The notes beneath the pieces are model-generated. The model was not told the DNA's origin and made no database searches. It saw nothing but the letters and a program-made list of their open reading frames with translations. 64,000 nucleotides of DNA, taken from NCBI RefSeq assembly GCF_947568225.1, contig NZ_CANOOQ010000001.1:2666001-2730000 (forward strand), read 5' to 3'. Both the position numbers and the translations under genes were made by a program. Source of the stretch: Faecalispora anaeroviscerum. Lineage in GTDB: Bacteria > Bacillota > Clostridia > Oscillospirales > Acutalibacteraceae. This document shows positions 61,646 through 64,000 of the stretch, one piece after another (position 1 is the stretch's first letter; each line of letters opens with the position of its first letter).

Positions 61646-62527
61646 ATGAGAAGTATGATTTGTCAAATAATAGACTCTTCGGGAGGATTACCAAGGCCAT
61701 TTATGCAACAGCATGGGATCATAGAAGTCCCTTTTTATTTTAAATTTGGGAAAACGGATTATCGTCGGGAAAATGTCGACTGTAGTTTAGCTGAGTTTTA
61801 TCAGCATATGGAGCAATATCCCGATGACATTCCCCAAACCTCTGCTCCCAATATCAATGATTGGCTGACGGTATTTGAGGAACAGCATGCGAGGGGGGCT
61901 AAGCGGTATATCGTAACAACAATCTCTTCGAAATTATCCTCCAGCTTTCAAAATGCAGTTTTGGCGAAAAATACTTTTACAGAGAAAAACCCGGATGCAC
62001 AGGTGGAGGTGATTGATTCCAATACCTGTGCCTGCGGACAAGCCGCGTTAGAAATAGCGGTTGCCAAAATGATTGATAGCGGCAGAGAGTTTCAGGAGAT
62101 TATCAATACGATCCATCAGATTGCCACAACGATCAATACGCTGTTTGTGGTCAATCATTTAAAATATATGCAGGCCGGGGGCAGAATCGGGGGCGCAGCC
62201 GCTTTTGTTGGGAAGCTGGTTCAGATTAAGCCGGTGTGTGAATTTGTGGATGGAGTTGTTCGCCCAAGCAAGGCAGTTATTGGAAGAAAAAACTCATTAA
62301 AAACGATGATCGATATTGCTGCATCACGAATTTCGAATTGGAATCGAGTGATTGTTACCCTGCAAAATGCGGGATTCCAAGCAGACGCCGATTACGCCAT
62401 CGATTATTTCAGAAAAGTGACCGGTTTTTCCGGAACGATCCATCAAAGTGAGCTTGGTATTATCGTAGGGGCGCATTCCGGCCCCGGCGCTGCGGGAATC
62501 GGCTTGATAGAGGATCCGTTAGGTTAG
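61646..62527 (+). CDS. DegV-family fatty-acid-binding protein
   Basis: The 293-residue protein has the two-domain DegV (EDD) fold. The N-terminal part starts QIIDSSGGLPRPFMQQHG and holds TSAPNINDW (about 70), and KRYIVTTISSKLSSSFQNA (about 90) is the lipid-binding region; the second domain ends GIIVGAHSGPGAAGIG. Such proteins hand fatty acids to FakA-type kinases. The ribosome binding site (AGGGATG) is weak. It stands alone, with no fakA nearby. Confidence 0.9.
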   Translation: MRSMICQIIDSSGGLPRPFMQQHGIIEVPFYFKFGKTDYRRENVDCSLAEFYQHMEQYPDDIPQTSAPNINDWLTVFEEQHARGAKRYIVTTISSKLSSSFQNAVLAKNTFTEKNPDAQVEVIDSNTCACGQAALEIAVAKMIDSGREFQEIINTIHQIATTINTLFVVNHLKYMQAGGRIGGAAAFVGKLVQIKPVCEFVDGVVRPSKAVIGRKNSLKTMIDIAASRISNWNRVIVTLQNAGFQADADYAIDYFRKVTGFSGTIHQSELGIIVGAHSGPGAAGIGLIEDPLG

Positions 62528-62570
62528 GCAGAACAGAAGACCTTTATAAAAATAAAAATGGCAATAACAC

Positions 62571-62609
62571 AAAAGGCTAAGAAACGAATGCGTCGTTTCT
62601 TAGCCTTTC
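62571..62609. terminator. Bidirectional terminator between degV and ogt genes
   Basis: AAAGGCTAAGAAACGA and TCGTTTCTTAGCCTTT arms enclose ATGCG. It ends both the rightward DegV gene and the leftward alkyltransferase gene. Confidence 0.85.
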
Positions 62610-62678
62610 CACCTCCACGCTGCGGATGCACACCCGTATAGCAAAGGCGCGACAGGAAAAGCGACGGAGTAGATCGCT

Positions 62679-63218
62679 TCAGAGCGCAGTTCCTTTTGCC
62701 GGGATAAATAACTTTGACAGGTCTGCGCCCTCGTGCTCCAGCAGGCGAATTTTTTGATCAACGCCGCCGGCGTAGCCTGTCAAGCTGCCGTTTGACCCCA
62801 CGACCCTATGACAGGGAATAATAATGGAGATGGGATTATGCCCCACAGCTCCGCCGACCGCCTGCGCGGACATGTGCTCCTGATTCCTCCAGACCGCCAT
62901 TTTTTTTGCGATCTCACCATACGTAGTGACTTCACCATAGGGAATCTCACAAAGAATGTCCCACACAGCTTTGCGAAATGCACTCCCGTTCGGCGCCAGA
63001 GGAAGATTGGCAATCGCAGGTTTTTGACCCGAAAAATACTTGTCCAGCCAGTTTTTTGTGGCGGTGAAGATTGGCAAGTTGGAGTTTTCAGTCATATTTT
63101 TTGCCACAGTGCCGCCAAAGTATTTTTGATTCTGTATCCATAGGCCGACAAGGCGCTCACTGTCGCTTGCCAGAGTAAGGTTTCCTACGGGTGATGAATA
63201 CTGTGTTGAATAAAACAT
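62679..63218 (-). CDS. ogt: Methylated-DNA--protein-cysteine methyltransferase
   Basis: The 179-residue DNA repair protein moves an alkyl group from O6-alkylguanine to its own cysteine. The acceptor cysteine is in IIIPCHRVVG (about 138), with PYGEVTTYGEIAK (about 95) and the DNA-binding helix before it. AGGAGG precedes the ATG. It has the usual length for Ogt-type enzymes without an Ada domain. Confidence 0.95.
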   Translation of the reverse strand: MFYSTQYSSPVGNLTLASDSERLVGLWIQNQKYFGGTVAKNMTENSNLPIFTATKNWLDKYFSGQKPAIANLPLAPNGSAFRKAVWDILCEIPYGEVTTYGEIAKKMAVWRNQEHMSAQAVGGAVGHNPISIIIPCHRVVGSNGSLTGYAGGVDQKIRLLEHEGADLSKLFIPAKGTAL

Positions 63219-63269
63219 ACTTCCTCCTGTTTTATTAAAAGCTTAATCGGTTCAGCGTTGCGTAAATTC

Positions 63270-63914
63270 TTAGTCATTCAGGTTATGTGTTGATACCAAA
63301 TAAAATAAACGGTCTTTCACAATGTTCTTCACAGGGATCGGCACTTTTTTGCATTCTTTAATCGTGTTTAGTACGACATTTTTTACACTAATACGAGAAT
63401 GGCCCATTTTTCTCATAGCTTCAGTTGCGGTAACTTCTGAACGTGAGCTTCGAATGAGCGATTCCATCAGTCTGGGAAAGGAATCGATGTATTCATTCCT
63501 GATTCCATAATTCACATCAATGGCCACATAGTTTTGAAAATTCAGTATCTGGTTCCCGTTGGGATTACTTTGAAGGACAATTAATTCAATTTCGCCGGAG
63601 TATTTCCAATTCAGCCTGCTTTCCAGATTGTTTTTAAACTCAACAAATGCTTTATCGCTAAAATACCAGTCCGCGCCGTACTTGCGATCCAATTTGCCAT
63701 ACCCATTTGTCTTGGCCAGATCCAAATCATTTGTGTACCCCACTGCGTAAATCGAACAGAGCTTTTCGGAATTATAATGGATATAATCAAATTCATCAAT
63801 GATCTCTTTTGCGCCTTGCAGACTCGGCCGAACAAACAATAAGATTATAATGTGCTGCTCACCAAGCTCACGCTCCATTTTTTCGATCTGCTCATATGTA
63901 TTAACTGCAAACAT
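63270..63914 (-). CDS. Unrecognised protein
   Basis: I do not recognise this protein of about 214 residues. The start at 63914 (MFAVNTYEQ) has GGAGG right upstream; the ORF could extend to 63965. The N-terminal half alternates hydrophobic strands and charged loops (ELGEQHIIILLFVRPSLQGAK) in a thioredoxin- or Rossmann-like manner, and the C-terminal part is helical and basic. No signal peptide or membrane segment is seen. It reads away from the ogt gene's promoter end in the same direction, 51 bp upstream of that gene. Confidence 0.5.
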   Translation of the reverse strand: MFAVNTYEQIEKMERELGEQHIIILLFVRPSLQGAKEIIDEFDYIHYNSEKLCSIYAVGYTNDLDLAKTNGYGKLDRKYGADWYFSDKAFVEFKNNLESRLNWKYSGEIELIVLQSNPNGNQILNFQNYVAIDVNYGIRNEYIDSFPRLMESLIRSSRSEVTATEAMRKMGHSRISVKNVVLNTIKECKKVPIPVKNIVKDRLFYLVSTHNLND

Positions 63915-64000
63915 ATGCTTCCTCCGGCCAAGTTTTATTCTCCTGCTTTGTATCAAACTTGCCAAATTGTACTGCGTAAAGGCAAGCCTGGGCTTTACGA

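Overview
The window looks like a chromosomal segment of an anaerobic Gram-positive Clostridia, most likely Oscillospiraceae-like. This rests on strong AGGAGG ribosome binding sites, Firmicutes-type lipoproteins, a glycyl-radical enzyme with its activase, biotin carboxylase and CoA-transferase genes, an archaeal/clostridial-type split glutamate synthase, and a mid-range GC content. The assignment is inferred from gene content, not from a marker gene. No rRNA, tRNA, CRISPR array or integrase was seen.

Left part (1-15.3 kb): the end of an MFS transporter and an acetyl-CoA hydrolase/CoA-transferase gene, then rpoN (sigma-54) on the opposite strand. A long leftward operon follows: UroD-like methyltransferase, amidohydrolase, M20 amidohydrolase, five-gene oligopeptide-type ABC importer, L-cysteine desulfidase-like enzyme and DMT exporter, with a divergent LysR gene at its head. 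It reads as an uptake-and-hydrolysis route for an amide or peptide-like compound.

15.3-30.4 kb: two LysR genes with an AEC carrier, then an overlapping set of SSS symporter, sensor kinase and NtrC-type sigma-54 activator. Just downstream is a textbook -24/-12 promoter (24243-24257) in front of pxpA, an NRAMP-like transporter, pxpB, pxpC, accB, accC and a second small biotin carrier. Together with rpoN this gives a nearly complete sigma-54 circuit controlling 5-oxoproline (or related lactam) use, with biotin-carboxylase parts but no obvious carboxyltransferase.

30.4-39.5 kb is the accessory region. An orphan C-type-lectin-fold, phage/DGR-target-like gene is flanked by two similar hairpins. 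A TrmO-like gene and a glycogen-binding-domain gene follow, then a polymorphic toxin locus. That locus has one full-length 625-residue protein with a Lys/Ser/Ala-rich 84-residue-repeat N-terminus, a shared pre-toxin segment and a variable C-terminus, followed by an immunity-like gene. Two silent, N-terminally truncated toxin-tip cassettes with their own immunity genes come next (one recognisable as Ntox50), and then a decayed remnant. Each silent module is preceded by a conserved leader repeat of about 180-280 bp. This recombinable cassette array is the most striking part of the window.

39.5-47.2 kb: a three-gene split glutamate synthase operon, an XRE regulator divergent from an HD-GYP protein, and pseudouridine catabolism (psuG, and psuK with an N-terminal HTH). 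47.6-61.4 kb: a Crp-type regulator, the glycyl-radical enzyme YjjI and activase YjjW, a LacI regulator, deoB, deoD, a BMP-family nucleoside ABC importer, deoC, cdd and pdp, which form a nucleoside uptake and (deoxy)ribose-phosphate catabolism island. The window ends with a DegV protein, an O6-alkylguanine methyltransferase and an unrecognised gene.
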